A model generated the notes under the pieces. The model was not told where the DNA came from, did not search any database, and saw only the letters and a list, made by a program, of their open reading frames with translations. Position numbers and translations under genes: made by a program. From contig NZ_JARWAC010000028.1 in NCBI RefSeq assembly GCF_029846175.1, positions 56,147-120,146 of the forward strand: 64,000 bases of DNA, read 5' to 3'. Below, in pieces: positions 8,968 to 17,720 of the stretch (the stretch's first letter is position 1; each line of letters begins with the position of its first letter). Origin of the DNA: Sphaerisporangium sp. TRM90804. GTDB taxonomy: Bacteria; Actinomycetota; Actinomycetes; Streptosporangiales; Streptosporangiaceae.

Positions 8968-9984
8968 TCAGGCGCCGGTGTCCGCCTCTGCGGGGCCGGG
9001 GGAGTCGACGACGCCGTCCCAGGGGCGGGCGGCCGGGCCTGCGGCCTGGCCCTCGGGGCAGTGGTCGCGGTAGTCGCACCAGGGGCAGATCGGGCCCGGC
9101 CGCGGCGGGAACGTCTTGTCGATCTCCGGCGGCACCGAGACCTGCCCGGTGCCGGGCGGCGACGGGGCGAAGGCCGTGCGGATGGCGCTCTCCGTCGGCG
9201 ACGCCGCCTGCCGCGCCTCGGGTTCGGCGGGGGCCGCGGGGGCCGTCTTGGGCCGGGGCCGGTGCTTGACGGCGTCGGCGCGCCAGGCGCGGTAGCGCTC
9301 GTCGGCCTCGGAGGCCTCGACCGCCATGTCCTCGGCACGGCCGATGTGACGGCGCAGGGACGCGTCGGTGTGCTCCCAGACGGCGACCGAGGCCGTGGGC
9401 AGGTGGTGGAGCTCCACGCGGTGGCAGGGCCGGTGCAGGACCCGCGACGAGGCCACCGCGTAGATCGCCAGCGCGAGCGAGGAGCGGGCGTCGTCCTCGG
9501 TGAGGGGACGCCTGCCGGTCTTGTAGTCGACGATCACCAGCTCGTCGCCGCGCCTGTCGATGCGGTCGACCCGCCCGGACACCGCGATGACCGGTGTGCG
9601 CGTGGCCACGGTGCGCTCGACGCCCACCGGCTCGTCGGACGGGTCGAGCGTGCCGGTGTAGTCGGTGACCATGGCGCGGGCGCGGCCGAGCCACAGGGCC
9701 GACTGCTCGGGGTCGCGGTACCCCTCGGTGATCCACCCCTTGGTGACCAGCAGGGCGGCCATGACGGGCGTCCTGCGGTCGTACGGCTCGCGCCACCACG
9801 CGGCGAGCGCGTTGTGCACGGAGGCTCCCAGGCTGTTGTGCGCCCAGGAGTGGCCCCTCTTGGGTGCGGGCCGGTCGAGGTAGGTGAAGCGGTACCGCCG
9901 GGGGCAGTCGAGCCAGGTGTTCAACCGGGACGGCGTACAGGAGTACAGCCGCTTGGGCATGCCTTCAAGGGGGAGTTGCCCCAC
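8968..9984 (-). CDS. RecB-family PD-(D/E)XK nuclease, Fe-S type
   Basis: 338 aa. The nuclease core is visible as GRVDRIDRR and VIVDYKTGR (the D...DxK catalytic residues) followed by a conserved helix (SSLALAIYA). Four Cys are placed as in AddB/Cas4-type Fe-S nucleases: one in TWLDCPRRYRF near the N-terminus and three in CPWCDYRDHCPEG near the C-terminus, so a 4Fe-4S cluster is likely. In actinobacteria such stand-alone RecB-like exonucleases are implicated in DNA repair; no helicase partner is adjacent. GTG start at 9984 with GAGG about 9 nt upstream. Confidence 0.9.
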   Translation of the reverse strand: MGQLPLEGMPKRLYSCTPSRLNTWLDCPRRYRFTYLDRPAPKRGHSWAHNSLGASVHNALAAWWREPYDRRTPVMAALLVTKGWITEGYRDPEQSALWLGRARAMVTDYTGTLDPSDEPVGVERTVATRTPVIAVSGRVDRIDRRGDELVIVDYKTGRRPLTEDDARSSLALAIYAVASSRVLHRPCHRVELHHLPTASVAVWEHTDASLRRHIGRAEDMAVEASEADERYRAWRADAVKHRPRPKTAPAAPAEPEARQAASPTESAIRTAFAPSPPGTGQVSVPPEIDKTFPPRPGPICPWCDYRDHCPEGQAAGPAARPWDGVVDSPGPAEADTGA

Positions 9985-10099
9985 TGCCAGCCTCTTCCCT
10001 CACCCCAGGGCGCCCGGACGTGCGGACGCCTGGATCGGCCCGGCCGCGCGAGGGCACGACCGGGTGGCGCCTGGCCCGCCCGGGGGCGGGCCGCCGAGG

Positions 10100-10816
10100 T
10101 CAGTCGCCGTTGAGGTTGAGCCTGATGCCGGCCGCCCGGGTGCCGTCGGCGAGCGGGCCCTCCTCGGCCGGGGTGTCGCCCCCGCCGGTCAGCCCGCCCG
10201 ACAGCCAGTCGTCGAAGTGGGGCTCCAGATCGCCGATGGTGGTCTCCTCGCCGTGCGCGGGCAGGACCCGGGTGTCGTGCGGCAGGGTGAAGAGCCGCTC
10301 GCCGATCGCCGTGAGCTGGTCGGCCAGCGCGGGATACTCCCCGCCGATCTTGCCGGGGCCGTCGGCCAGCAGCGTCTTGCCCGTGAACACCGCACCCATG
10401 GCCTCGACGTAGAGGCAGACGCCGCCCAGGGTGATGCCCGGCGTGGTCATCACCTCCAGTTCGACGTCGGCGACCCCGAAGAGGCCTTCGTCCTCCATGT
10501 CGATGTCGGGGTAGGTGTCCTGCCAGGTCTCGCGCCAGAGTTGGCGGTCCTTGCGGTTGAGGGCGACGACGGCCTCGTCGCGGGCCGCGACCTCGATGGC
10601 GCCGCCCACGTGGTCGGGCAGGCCATGGGTGCAGATCACCGCGAGCACCTCGCGCTCGCCCACACTGGAGAGGATCGCCTCCGCGTCGCGCGCGGGGTCG
10701 ATGACGATCACCTCCGAATCGTCGCCGATGATCCAGGTGTTGTTCTCGACCTTGTGCTCGGCGCCGTCGACGGTCACGACGCCCTCGGTCACCACTCGCT
10801 CGATACGCGCTGTCAC
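10100..10816 (-). CDS. Metallo-beta-lactamase-fold protein with lost metal ligands
   Basis: About 238 aa, clearly MBL-fold (VENNTWIIGDDSEVIVIDPARD, VFTGKTLLADGPG, VLPAHGEETTIG). Compared with active relatives, HxHxDH reads HGLPDH (second His to Leu), TPGH reads TPGI and the bridging Asp in GDT is Lys (GKT). Three of the usual metal ligands are therefore replaced while the first His, Asp-His and late His remain. The overall fold and length are normal, so it is not simply truncated; it may be a non-catalytic binding or regulatory form. The GTG at 10816 (VTARIERVV) is preferred, with AAGG 8 nt upstream; an ATG at 10837 is also in frame. Confidence 0.85.
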   Translation of the reverse strand: MTARIERVVTEGVVTVDGAEHKVENNTWIIGDDSEVIVIDPARDAEAILSSVGEREVLAVICTHGLPDHVGGAIEVAARDEAVVALNRKDRQLWRETWQDTYPDIDMEDEGLFGVADVELEVMTTPGITLGGVCLYVEAMGAVFTGKTLLADGPGKIGGEYPALADQLTAIGERLFTLPHDTRVLPAHGEETTIGDLEPHFDDWLSGGLTGGGDTPAEEGPLADGTRAAGIRLNLNGD

Positions 10817-10916
10817 GGCCACGACCTTACCGAACACTGGAAGCCGTCTCGATAAGCAATCGGCATGGGTTGTGGGCGAAACGCGGCCGGAGCCGCCCCG
10901 GACGGCGGCCCGGGGG

Positions 10917-11552
10917 TCAGGGGCCGACCTCCAGACGCGGGCAGACCGCGCCGTAGGGCAGGTCGAACTCCTGCTCGTCGTCGGTCAGGTCGCGCAGGGA
11001 CAGCTCGGTGAGCGCCACCATGCACCCCGCCTCGGCCGGCCACGCGATCATCCACAGCCAGTGGCCCATGGCCTCGCCGACGTACACCGCCCGGTCGGGC
11101 AGGCTCTCCACCCACCACAGCGCCGTGGGGTGCCCGACCGCCTCGGCCTTGGCGTTCGGCGGGCCGGCGTCGAACCCCGGCCCGGGGTCGGGGCCGTCGA
11201 TGCCGGCGAACGCCGCGCCGAGCCCGACGCCCGGCTCCTCGGCGACGATGAGCAGGTCGGCGGGCCCGTAGGTCACCGAGGGGCCCGACAGGGCCACCAC
11301 GCCCGCGTGGACGCCCGCGCCGGAGTCGCGCACGTCGCCGAAGCCGGTCACGAGCCAGCCGGTCGGCAGTGGCCAGGGCAGCCAGAACGGGACGCGCGAG
11401 TCGGCTCTGAGCAGGTCGAGCGTCTCGCTGGAAGGCCCCCTGGAGGTGAAGGGCAGGACGGCGCCGTGGACGCCGCACCGCCATTCGGTGGACCATTCGC
11501 TCGGCGGACGCAGCGGTCCGAAGCACCGAGGGCAGATTGGCGCGGCTCTCAC
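10917..11552 (-). CDS. DUF6758 family protein with N-terminal zinc-ribbon-like motif
   Basis: 211 aa conserved actinobacterial protein without known function. CPRC near the N-terminus plus a further Cys-x-x-His (RCGVHG) suggest half of a zinc ribbon. Conserved blocks include VPFWLPWPLPTGWLVTGFG, GLGAAFAGIDGPDPGPGF and GHPTALWWVESLPDRAVYVGEAMGHWLW. I assign it to DUF6758 from the pattern of these blocks. GTG start; divergent from the Nudix gene across 72 bp. Confidence 0.75.
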   Translation of the reverse strand: MRAAPICPRCFGPLRPPSEWSTEWRCGVHGAVLPFTSRGPSSETLDLLRADSRVPFWLPWPLPTGWLVTGFGDVRDSGAGVHAGVVALSGPSVTYGPADLLIVAEEPGVGLGAAFAGIDGPDPGPGFDAGPPNAKAEAVGHPTALWWVESLPDRAVYVGEAMGHWLWMIAWPAEAGCMVALTELSLRDLTDDEQEFDLPYGAVCPRLEVGP

Positions 11553-11612
11553 AGTTATCCACGGTGCTTCGGCCCGTGCGGTGAAGTCAAGGGCCGATTC
11601 GTTATCCCGGCG

Positions 11613-11618
11613 TAATCT
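11613..11618 (+). promoter_or_regulatory. -10 element, leaderless start of the Nudix gene
   Basis: TAATCT, 6 nt before the ATG at 11625. No Shine-Dalgarno can fit, so the transcript is probably leaderless. Confidence 0.5.
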
Positions 11619-11624
11619 TGGCGT

Positions 11625-12026
11625 ATGCGTGTGAGGTGCGTGGGCGGCATCGTGCTCGACGGCGACGGCAGGCTGCTGCTGATCCGGCGCGGGCGTCCGC
11701 CCGGCGAGGGGCTGTGGTCTCTCCCGGGCGGCCGGGTGGAGCCCGGTGAGTCCGACGCGCAGGCCCTGCGGCGCGAGCTGCTGGAGGAGACCGGCCTGAA
11801 GGTCGCGGTGGGAGCCCTGGCCGGCACCGTCGACCGTCCCGGCCCCGGCGGCGTCGTCTACGAGATCTACGACTACCTCGCCGTGATGGTGAAGGGCACC
11901 CCCCGCCCCGGCGACGACGCCGCCGAGGTGGGCTGGTTCGCACCCGAGACCCTGGCGGCCCTGCCCCTGACCTCCGGGCTGATCGACGCCCTGAACCTGT
12001 GGCGCGTCCTGCCGCCGGCCCGCTGA
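11625..12026 (+). CDS. Nudix hydrolase
   Basis: 133 aa, single Nudix domain covering the protein. The Nudix box runs from GGRVEPGE through RRELLEETGL (about residues 38-61) and contains the metal-binding REXXEE glutamates. Such enzymes cleave nucleoside diphosphates linked to another moiety (for example oxidised dNTPs, ADP-ribose or NADH); the substrate is not evident. It starts without a leader and its stop lies 10 bp from the convergent propeller gene. Confidence 0.93.
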   Translation: MRVRCVGGIVLDGDGRLLLIRRGRPPGEGLWSLPGGRVEPGESDAQALRRELLEETGLKVAVGALAGTVDRPGPGGVVYEIYDYLAVMVKGTPRPGDDAAEVGWFAPETLAALPLTSGLIDALNLWRVLPPAR

Positions 12027-12036
12027 GCGCCGCGGC

Positions 12037-15000
12037 TCACCGGCTGAACGTCGTGCGCCACAGGGTGAGGTGGTCGGAGGTGTAGGTGGTGGAGCGGCCC
12101 ACGGCCACGACCCTGTCGTCGACGACCGCTATGGCGCCCAGCCACTGGGCGCCGTCGCCGGTCATGCCGTCGCCGGTGAGGGCGTGGCGCTGCCATTCGC
12201 GGCCGTCCTCGGAGGTCCAGACCGTGCTGTCGCCGGTCGCGGGGGCGCCGTAGGAGCCCACGGCGACCAGGCCGGAGGCCGAGGAGGTCATGTCGAGCAC
12301 GGTGGCCGGGGCGCCGGCGGGGAGCCAGGAGTACTGCCAGGTGACGCCCTCGTCGCCGGAGACGGCGGCGAACGGCTGCTCGACGCCCTTGTCGGTCAGG
12401 GCGGTGCCCACGGCGACCACCTCGTCGTCGCGCACGGACACCCTGCGCAGCGCGGCCGACCGCGCCCCCTCGGGGATCACCCGCTTGTGCGCCGTCCACT
12501 TCAGGCCGTCCCGCGACACCCAGACCACGCCGCTCGTGCGGCCCGCGGTCCCCGAGCCGCCGACGGCCAGGTAGCCCTCGGGGGTGGCGGTGATGTCCTC
12601 GATGCGCACGTCGGCGCCGCCGGCGGGCAGGCCCTGCGGCGCGGCCCTGGCGTAGCGGCGCAGGTCGGCGGTGAACCACAGCGCGGCCACGACGCCGCCG
12701 GGGCCGCTGTCGTCCCCGGCCAGCACGTAGCCCTCGGGGCCGGCCGCGACCACGCGGGGGACGACCGCGTACCGGCCGGCGGCGTTCAGGGCGGGAGAGT
12801 CCGGCGGGGGCCGCCACGAGCGCCCGTCGGTGGAGGCGACGAGCAGCGGCTTGACGAACGCCGAGTCGGCCGTGGTGCTGCCGACGGCCAGCCAGCCCCG
12901 GGGGCCGTGCGCGACGTCGTTGAGCGACTGGCGCCCGGCGCCGCCGAGGGCCGAGGAGTCCACGGGCTTCCAGTTCTGCCCGGCCGGGCTGGTCCAGATT
13001 CCCGCGTCGCCCTTGACCGAGCCGACGGCGACGAAGGAGTCCCCCGCCGCGACCAGCGCGGTGGTGTCGCGCGCCGAGCGGGTGAGGCCGCTGATGTCGG
13101 CGAGCGGCACCGGGGCCGCGGCCTTGCCCTTGGCCGCCGTCATCAGCACCGCGAGGTTGTCCAGGCCGCCCGCCCGCTGGTCGCCTGCGGCGACCAGCGT
13201 GCCCTTGTCGGTGATCGCGAGGCCGCGCAGGGTGCCGGGGATCTGCCCGAGGTCGGTGCTCTCGGTCCAGTTCTTGCCGTCGGCGCTGGTGAAGACGGCG
13301 TACCGCTCCCAGCCCGCCTCCGCGACCGCGGCCACGCCCGCCGAGGAGGAGGCCAGCCCGCGCACGCCGGTCGCCTCGCGCCCGAGGCCGTCGATCACGC
13401 CGCACTGGCGCCACGCGTCGCCGAGGTCGGAGCAGTACACCCGGACGTCACCCGCCGTGGACTTCTGCAGCGTGGGGACGAGCAGGAAGCCCTTCTCTGC
13501 CACGGCGAGGGCGCCCGGCTCTGGCCGCACGCCCGGCAGCGCGGCGGCCGTGCGCAGCCACGTCCTGCCGCCGTCCGGGGAGCGGAGGATCACCGAGGTG
13601 GTGTCCCCCTTGCCGGGGTCGGCGAGCGCGACCACGGCGTCGCCCTTGGCGACCACCGCGCGGATCGCGCGCACCTTGTCGGTGGTGCCGATCTCGCGGG
13701 TGTCCACACGGCTCCAGCTCTGCCCGTCGGGGGACACCCAGGCCACGGGGCCGTACCCGCCGTTTTGGAGGGTGGTGGAGCCGACGGCGACGAAGCCGCT
13801 CGCCGTCCGCGCCAGGTCGGTGATGCGGTCGCCGCTCCAGAACGCCGTGAGCCGCGCCGGGTCGACCGCCGTCCAGGAACGGCCGTCGGTGCTGGTCCAC
13901 ATGCCCCTGGCCGCCGGTCCGGCGGTGCCGGGCGCCTCGGTGCCGGCGGCGAGCCAGCGTCCGCCGCCCCCGGTGACGCGCCCCGCCGAGCCGGCGGGCT
14001 GGTAGCCGGCGGGCACGGCGACCCTGCCGAGCTCCCAGGACCGCCCGGCGTCGGTCGAGACCAGGAAGAGCGGCCGGGGCACGGGGCTGGTGGTGTCGCT
14101 GCCGACCGCGACGACGGTGGAGCCGACGGAGGTGACCGCGTTGAGCACCTGGCTGGAGCCGTTGCCGCTGATGCCGGGCGGGGCGACGAACGCCCGGTCG
14201 CCCGAGCCGCCGTCGCCGGCCGCGAGGCGCAGGCCGGAGCTGACCGGGGAGTTCACCCAGTTGACGATCGCCAGGCCGAGCCCGGCAGCGGCGAGCAGCG
14301 CCACGATGACGACCACGGGGGTGAGCAGGCCGCGCGGGGAGGCGCGGCGCGGCGGCGCGGCGGGCCTGCGCGGCGGAACCGGCCGCGGGCGGGCGGGCCT
14401 TCGCTGCGCGCGGGCGGCGGCCTGGTCGCGGTGGTGGCGTCCGCGCCCGCCGCCGCGAGGCCTGGCCGGGCCCGAGGCCACGAGGATGTCGGGCCGTGCG
14501 GGGGGCGCGCCCTCGTGCGGGTCGTGGTCGCCGGGCGGACGGCCGTCGTCGTACTCGTCGTACTCGTCGCCGTACTCGCCGCCGTCCCGGCCCGGCGCGG
14601 GGCCGGCCGGGTCCCTGGGGGAGGGATGGCCCGGCGGCCCGCTGGTGGCGAGGCCGGCCCCGGGGCGTCGCCCGTGCGCCGCTTCGGGCTCGGCGGGGAT
14701 GCGCGGGTGCACCCGGATCCCCGAGTCGCCGGCGGGAGGCGCGGGCGTGCGCGGCGGGCCGGAGGCGACCAGCTTGTCGGGCCGGTCCACCAGGCGGCGC
14801 GGCGGCGGGGACGGGTCGGTGGACTCGGCCGGGGGCTCGGACCGCCCGGCCTGGCGCGCCCCCCAGGCGGGAGGCTCCTCCCACACCGGCTCGGCGGCGG
14901 CCCGGGGGTCCCACTCCGGCTCCGGCGCGGCGCGCGGGTCCCAGTCGTCGGGCGAGCCGGGGGAACGCCACTCAGGGGACGACTCAGAGCCCCACGCGGG

Positions 15001-15420
15001 GGTTCCCTGGAATCGCCAGTCGGCGGAGGGGTCGGCGGTCCACTCCCCCGGCGCGGGGTCCTCGTCGTGGTCCGGCGGTGTGCGGCCGGCGCTGTGGCGG
15101 GGTTCGGCGGGCGGGCCGCCGGCGGGGCGGGCGTAGGGATGGCGCCCGACGGTCGGGCGCGGGGGCTCGGCGGGATCCTCCGCGCCGGGCGAGCCGTCGT
15201 TCTCGGTGGGGGCGCCGAAGGGCGGCAGCGCCCACGGCGAGTCGAGCGGGAGCCCGCGCGAGCCTTCGCCGGAGGGGCCCGGCGGGAAGTGGTGAAGGGT
15301 CGGCGGTGATGTCTGAGCCGGGTGGGACCCGGATCGGCGTGACGTGCTCCCGTGGTCGGCGTCGTCCGCCGACCACCATGACGAGCGCGGGTCGTGAGGG
15401 CCCGAGGCCACGCTCAGCAC
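12037..15420 (-). CDS. Large membrane-anchored beta-propeller protein
   Basis: 1127 aa. Residues 1-360 are Pro/Gly/Asp-rich and probably disordered, cytoplasmic and basic just before the membrane; residues 365-387 form one transmembrane helix (LLTPVVVIVALLAAAGLGLAIV); the remaining ~730 residues are extracellular and carry about 12 copies of a (V/L)AVG...WxSxDGxxW repeat, the BNR/YCF48-like propeller signature, enough for roughly two propellers. The tail has recurring VASGP motifs at about 4-8, 218-222 and 314-318 (and ATSGP at 258-262). No enzyme motif is seen, and the surface role is unknown. GTG start at 15420, or a second GTG at 15411. Confidence 0.8.
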   Translation of the reverse strand: MLSVASGPHDPRSSWWSADDADHGSTSRRSGSHPAQTSPPTLHHFPPGPSGEGSRGLPLDSPWALPPFGAPTENDGSPGAEDPAEPPRPTVGRHPYARPAGGPPAEPRHSAGRTPPDHDEDPAPGEWTADPSADWRFQGTPAWGSESSPEWRSPGSPDDWDPRAAPEPEWDPRAAAEPVWEEPPAWGARQAGRSEPPAESTDPSPPPRRLVDRPDKLVASGPPRTPAPPAGDSGIRVHPRIPAEPEAAHGRRPGAGLATSGPPGHPSPRDPAGPAPGRDGGEYGDEYDEYDDGRPPGDHDPHEGAPPARPDILVASGPARPRGGGRGRHHRDQAAARAQRRPARPRPVPPRRPAAPPRRASPRGLLTPVVVIVALLAAAGLGLAIVNWVNSPVSSGLRLAAGDGGSGDRAFVAPPGISGNGSSQVLNAVTSVGSTVVAVGSDTTSPVPRPLFLVSTDAGRSWELGRVAVPAGYQPAGSAGRVTGGGGRWLAAGTEAPGTAGPAARGMWTSTDGRSWTAVDPARLTAFWSGDRITDLARTASGFVAVGSTTLQNGGYGPVAWVSPDGQSWSRVDTREIGTTDKVRAIRAVVAKGDAVVALADPGKGDTTSVILRSPDGGRTWLRTAAALPGVRPEPGALAVAEKGFLLVPTLQKSTAGDVRVYCSDLGDAWRQCGVIDGLGREATGVRGLASSSAGVAAVAEAGWERYAVFTSADGKNWTESTDLGQIPGTLRGLAITDKGTLVAAGDQRAGGLDNLAVLMTAAKGKAAAPVPLADISGLTRSARDTTALVAAGDSFVAVGSVKGDAGIWTSPAGQNWKPVDSSALGGAGRQSLNDVAHGPRGWLAVGSTTADSAFVKPLLVASTDGRSWRPPPDSPALNAAGRYAVVPRVVAAGPEGYVLAGDDSGPGGVVAALWFTADLRRYARAAPQGLPAGGADVRIEDITATPEGYLAVGGSGTAGRTSGVVWVSRDGLKWTAHKRVIPEGARSAALRRVSVRDDEVVAVGTALTDKGVEQPFAAVSGDEGVTWQYSWLPAGAPATVLDMTSSASGLVAVGSYGAPATGDSTVWTSEDGREWQRHALTGDGMTGDGAQWLGAIAVVDDRVVAVGRSTTYTSDHLTLWRTTFSR

Positions 15421-15667
15421 CTCCTCGTCGGCAGCCTAACGCAGTCTGATAGCCGTGATTTAGGACCGTTCCACCGAAGTTCCGGACATGCATTGATATG
15501 CCCGCGGATCAAGCTCGATCCTACTGATACCCGCCCACCGGCGGTGATCACCTGAACGTTCGGATCCACGGCCGCCCTCGCCCTCGCCGCCAGCGCGCAC
15601 CTCCTCGGACCGACTGCCGGCCCGCACAGCTTCCAGAGCAACACGTGGAGGGCACTCCTGGCGAGAC

Positions 15668-15693
15668 CTCTCTAGTCAGATTTATCTAGAGAG
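15668..15693 (-). terminator. Hairpin at the end of the CPBP protease gene
   Basis: Perfect 8-bp repeat CTCTCTAG / CTAGAGAG with a 10-nt loop. Its first arm on the minus strand overlaps the last codons and stop of the protease gene. Unusually AT-rich for this window. Confidence 0.45.
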
Positions 15694-16845
15694 TGAGGGA
15701 ATTGCCCGTTTTTGGGCGATTATTATCACGGCAACCGTGAAGAAGCCGAGCTGCACGACGGTCCCCGCGAGCGACTGCCAGGGCACCGCGCCCTGACGCA
15801 AGGCGTCCGCCAGATCCCCGGCCGCGGCGGCGGGGACGAAGCTGACGACGTTGTTGACGACGTGCAGCGCGATCGGCGCCTCCAGGCCGCCGGTGCGCAC
15901 GGCCAGCCAGCCCATCAGCGCGCCGAACGCGAAGACGTCGACGATGCCCCAGTCGGTGTACGCGTGCAGCGCGGTGAACGCCGCGGCGCCGAGCAGGATG
16001 CCCGGCCACGGCGTGCGGAAGTAGGCGCCGAACGCCTGGAGCAGCCAGCCGCGGAAGACGTACTCCTCGGCCGCCGCCTGGAAGGGCACCAGCAGCGCGA
16101 TCACCACCAGCCCCGGCAGGAAGCGGTCCCAGCCCGTCCACCCGAAGAGGTCTCCGACGTCCTCGCCGGTCAGCGCGAGCGTCGCCACCAGCGCCGCCTG
16201 CCCGAACAGGAGCGACAGCACGGCCAGGCCCGTGCACGTGAGCAACCACCTCCAGCGCAGCCGCCCGAGCACCGACGACAGCGTGCCGGGCGGGCGCCGC
16301 TGGATCAGCCAGGCGGCGCCGAACACCAGGGGCAGCACCGCCGCGATCGACAGCAGCATGACGGCCAGGTCGTAGACCGGCTCGCCGAACAGCCGGCCGT
16401 CCTCCATGAGCACCGGGATGCCGGTGAGCTGCGCGACCAGGACGCCCGCCGAGATCACCACCACCCCGGTCACCAGGTAGGCCAGGGCGACGGCGACCGT
16501 CCCCACCAGCGGTCGCCACCACCGGTGCAGCGGCGTGCGCGCCAGGTGGTCGTACCGGGTGCCCGGCGGCGGCGGGACGACGCGCGGCGCGGGCGCCGGC
16601 GGCCTCTGCCACGGACCGGCCCCCGGGTAGTACGAAGCGGGCGCGGGCGAAGCCCCGTACCCCGGCTGGGGCGGCGGAGGCGGAGCGCCGTACCCCGGCT
16701 GAGGGGCCGGAGGCGGGGCGCCGTACCCCGGCTGAGGCTGCCCTGGGCCCCATCCCGGCTGAGGCGGTGAGGGCCGCCACTCCGGGGACGGCTGAGGTCC
16801 GTCTCCCGAGGGCGGCGGCTGGGGCCCGTGCGACGGATCGTGCAT
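15682..16845 (-). CDS. CPBP-family intramembrane glutamic protease
   Basis: 387 aa. Residues 1-~95 are a soluble Pro/Gly-rich tail with several PQPGYGA(P/S) repeats, followed by about eight hydrophobic helices. The CPBP (Abi/CAAX-protease) catalytic motifs are intact: EEYVFRG (two Glu and Arg), FTALH and HVVNN. Family members cleave within the membrane; in bacteria the substrates are mostly unknown, with links to bacteriocin self-immunity and protein maturation. The ATG at 16845 is favoured with GGAGAATGGG upstream; a GTG immediately precedes it. Confidence 0.9.
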   Translation of the reverse strand: MHDPSHGPQPPPSGDGPQPSPEWRPSPPQPGWGPGQPQPGYGAPPPAPQPGYGAPPPPPQPGYGASPAPASYYPGAGPWQRPPAPAPRVVPPPPGTRYDHLARTPLHRWWRPLVGTVAVALAYLVTGVVVISAGVLVAQLTGIPVLMEDGRLFGEPVYDLAVMLLSIAAVLPLVFGAAWLIQRRPPGTLSSVLGRLRWRWLLTCTGLAVLSLLFGQAALVATLALTGEDVGDLFGWTGWDRFLPGLVVIALLVPFQAAAEEYVFRGWLLQAFGAYFRTPWPGILLGAAAFTALHAYTDWGIVDVFAFGALMGWLAVRTGGLEAPIALHVVNNVVSFVPAAAAGDLADALRQGAVPWQSLAGTVVQLGFFTVAVIIIAQKRAIPSLSR

Positions 16846-17009
16846 CACCCCATTCTCCTCACCGCGTCATCACCCCGCGCGACGCGGGTCGCTTCCGCGC
16901 GAACCATCGTCCGCGCCGTGGATCGGGCCGCTGTGCGCAATTCTCCACAGACAGGACCACCGCCAGGCCTCAGACTGCGATCAGCATCCACAATCTCCAG
17001 GGGGAGATC

Positions 17010-17708
17010 ATGAAACCGCAGGGGCCGTTTCTGACACTGGTCTCCGGACTGGTCCTCACCGCCGTCTTGGGCGTGCTGAGCGTCAGCACCGCGCCGGAGG
17101 CCGACACCGTGGCCGTCGCCGAGGGCGAGCCGGCCGCCGCCGCGCGCACCGGCGCGGCCGTGCCCGGCCCGACGGTCACGGCGCAGACCGTGCCCGGGCC
17201 GACGGGGACCGCCGAGGCCGAGCCCGCCGACACCACTCCCAAGCGCGCCGACTACGCGGGGGTGGCGCAGGGCAACGGGGGCCTGGTGGCCGTCTCGATC
17301 AAGAACGGCAAGGCCGTCGCCTACTTCTGCGACGGGCGCGTCGAGGCGTGGCTCAAGGGCACGGCCGAGAACAACACCGTCACGCTGACCGGCAAGAACG
17401 ACTCGCTGATCACCGCGGCGCTCGGCGACGGCAAGGCGCAGGGCAAGCTGCAGGTGGGCAAGGGCAAGTGGCGGTTCACCGCCCCGCTGGTCAAGAAGCC
17501 GTCCGGCCTGTACCGGGCCGTGGCCACGGTACGCGGCGCCCGGCTGGTCGGCGGATGGATCGTGCTGCCGAGCGGGCGGCAGGTGGGCCTGGTCGCCGCC
17601 GACGGGTCCTCCTCGCGCGCCCCCGAGCTGACCCCCGGCTCCCCCGTCACGGTCGACGGCGCCGAGCTGCGGCCCGAGGACACCGACGCCTTCATCGACC
17701 GATTCTGA
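17010..17708 (+). CDS. Secreted or membrane-anchored protein, unknown function
   Basis: 232 aa, unrecognised. An N-terminal hydrophobic segment (residues ~8-27, FLTLVSGLVLTAVLGVLSVS) acts as signal or anchor without a lipobox. It is followed by an Ala/Pro/Thr linker and a compact beta-rich domain from ~residue 85 (ADYAGVAQGNGGLVAVSIKN, AYFCDGRVEAWLKG, GRQVGLVAADGS). GGGGGAG precedes the ATG. The stop lies 12 nt from the DUF6529-like membrane gene, so the two are probably one transcription unit and may act together at the membrane. A longer in-frame reading back to 16767 has no family-like content. Confidence 0.75.
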   Translation: MKPQGPFLTLVSGLVLTAVLGVLSVSTAPEADTVAVAEGEPAAAARTGAAVPGPTVTAQTVPGPTGTAEAEPADTTPKRADYAGVAQGNGGLVAVSIKNGKAVAYFCDGRVEAWLKGTAENNTVTLTGKNDSLITAALGDGKAQGKLQVGKGKWRFTAPLVKKPSGLYRAVATVRGARLVGGWIVLPSGRQVGLVAADGSSSRAPELTPGSPVTVDGAELRPEDTDAFIDRF

Positions 17709-17720
17709 CGAGGACATCTC

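Noticed and set aside
12070..15309. 1079-codon open frame on the plus strand opposite the propeller gene
   Set aside because: Gly/Ala/Arg-rich shadow of the minus-strand gene; no domain, while the minus strand shows repeated propeller motifs and a TM helix.
15554..15561. GAACGTTC as a LexA site
   Set aside because: Half sites abut with no 4-nt spacer, so it does not fit the operator.
16767..17009. In-frame upstream extension of the secreted-protein gene
   Set aside because: Overlaps the start of the CPBP protease gene and would bury the hydrophobic segment; GGGGGAG points to the ATG at 17010.
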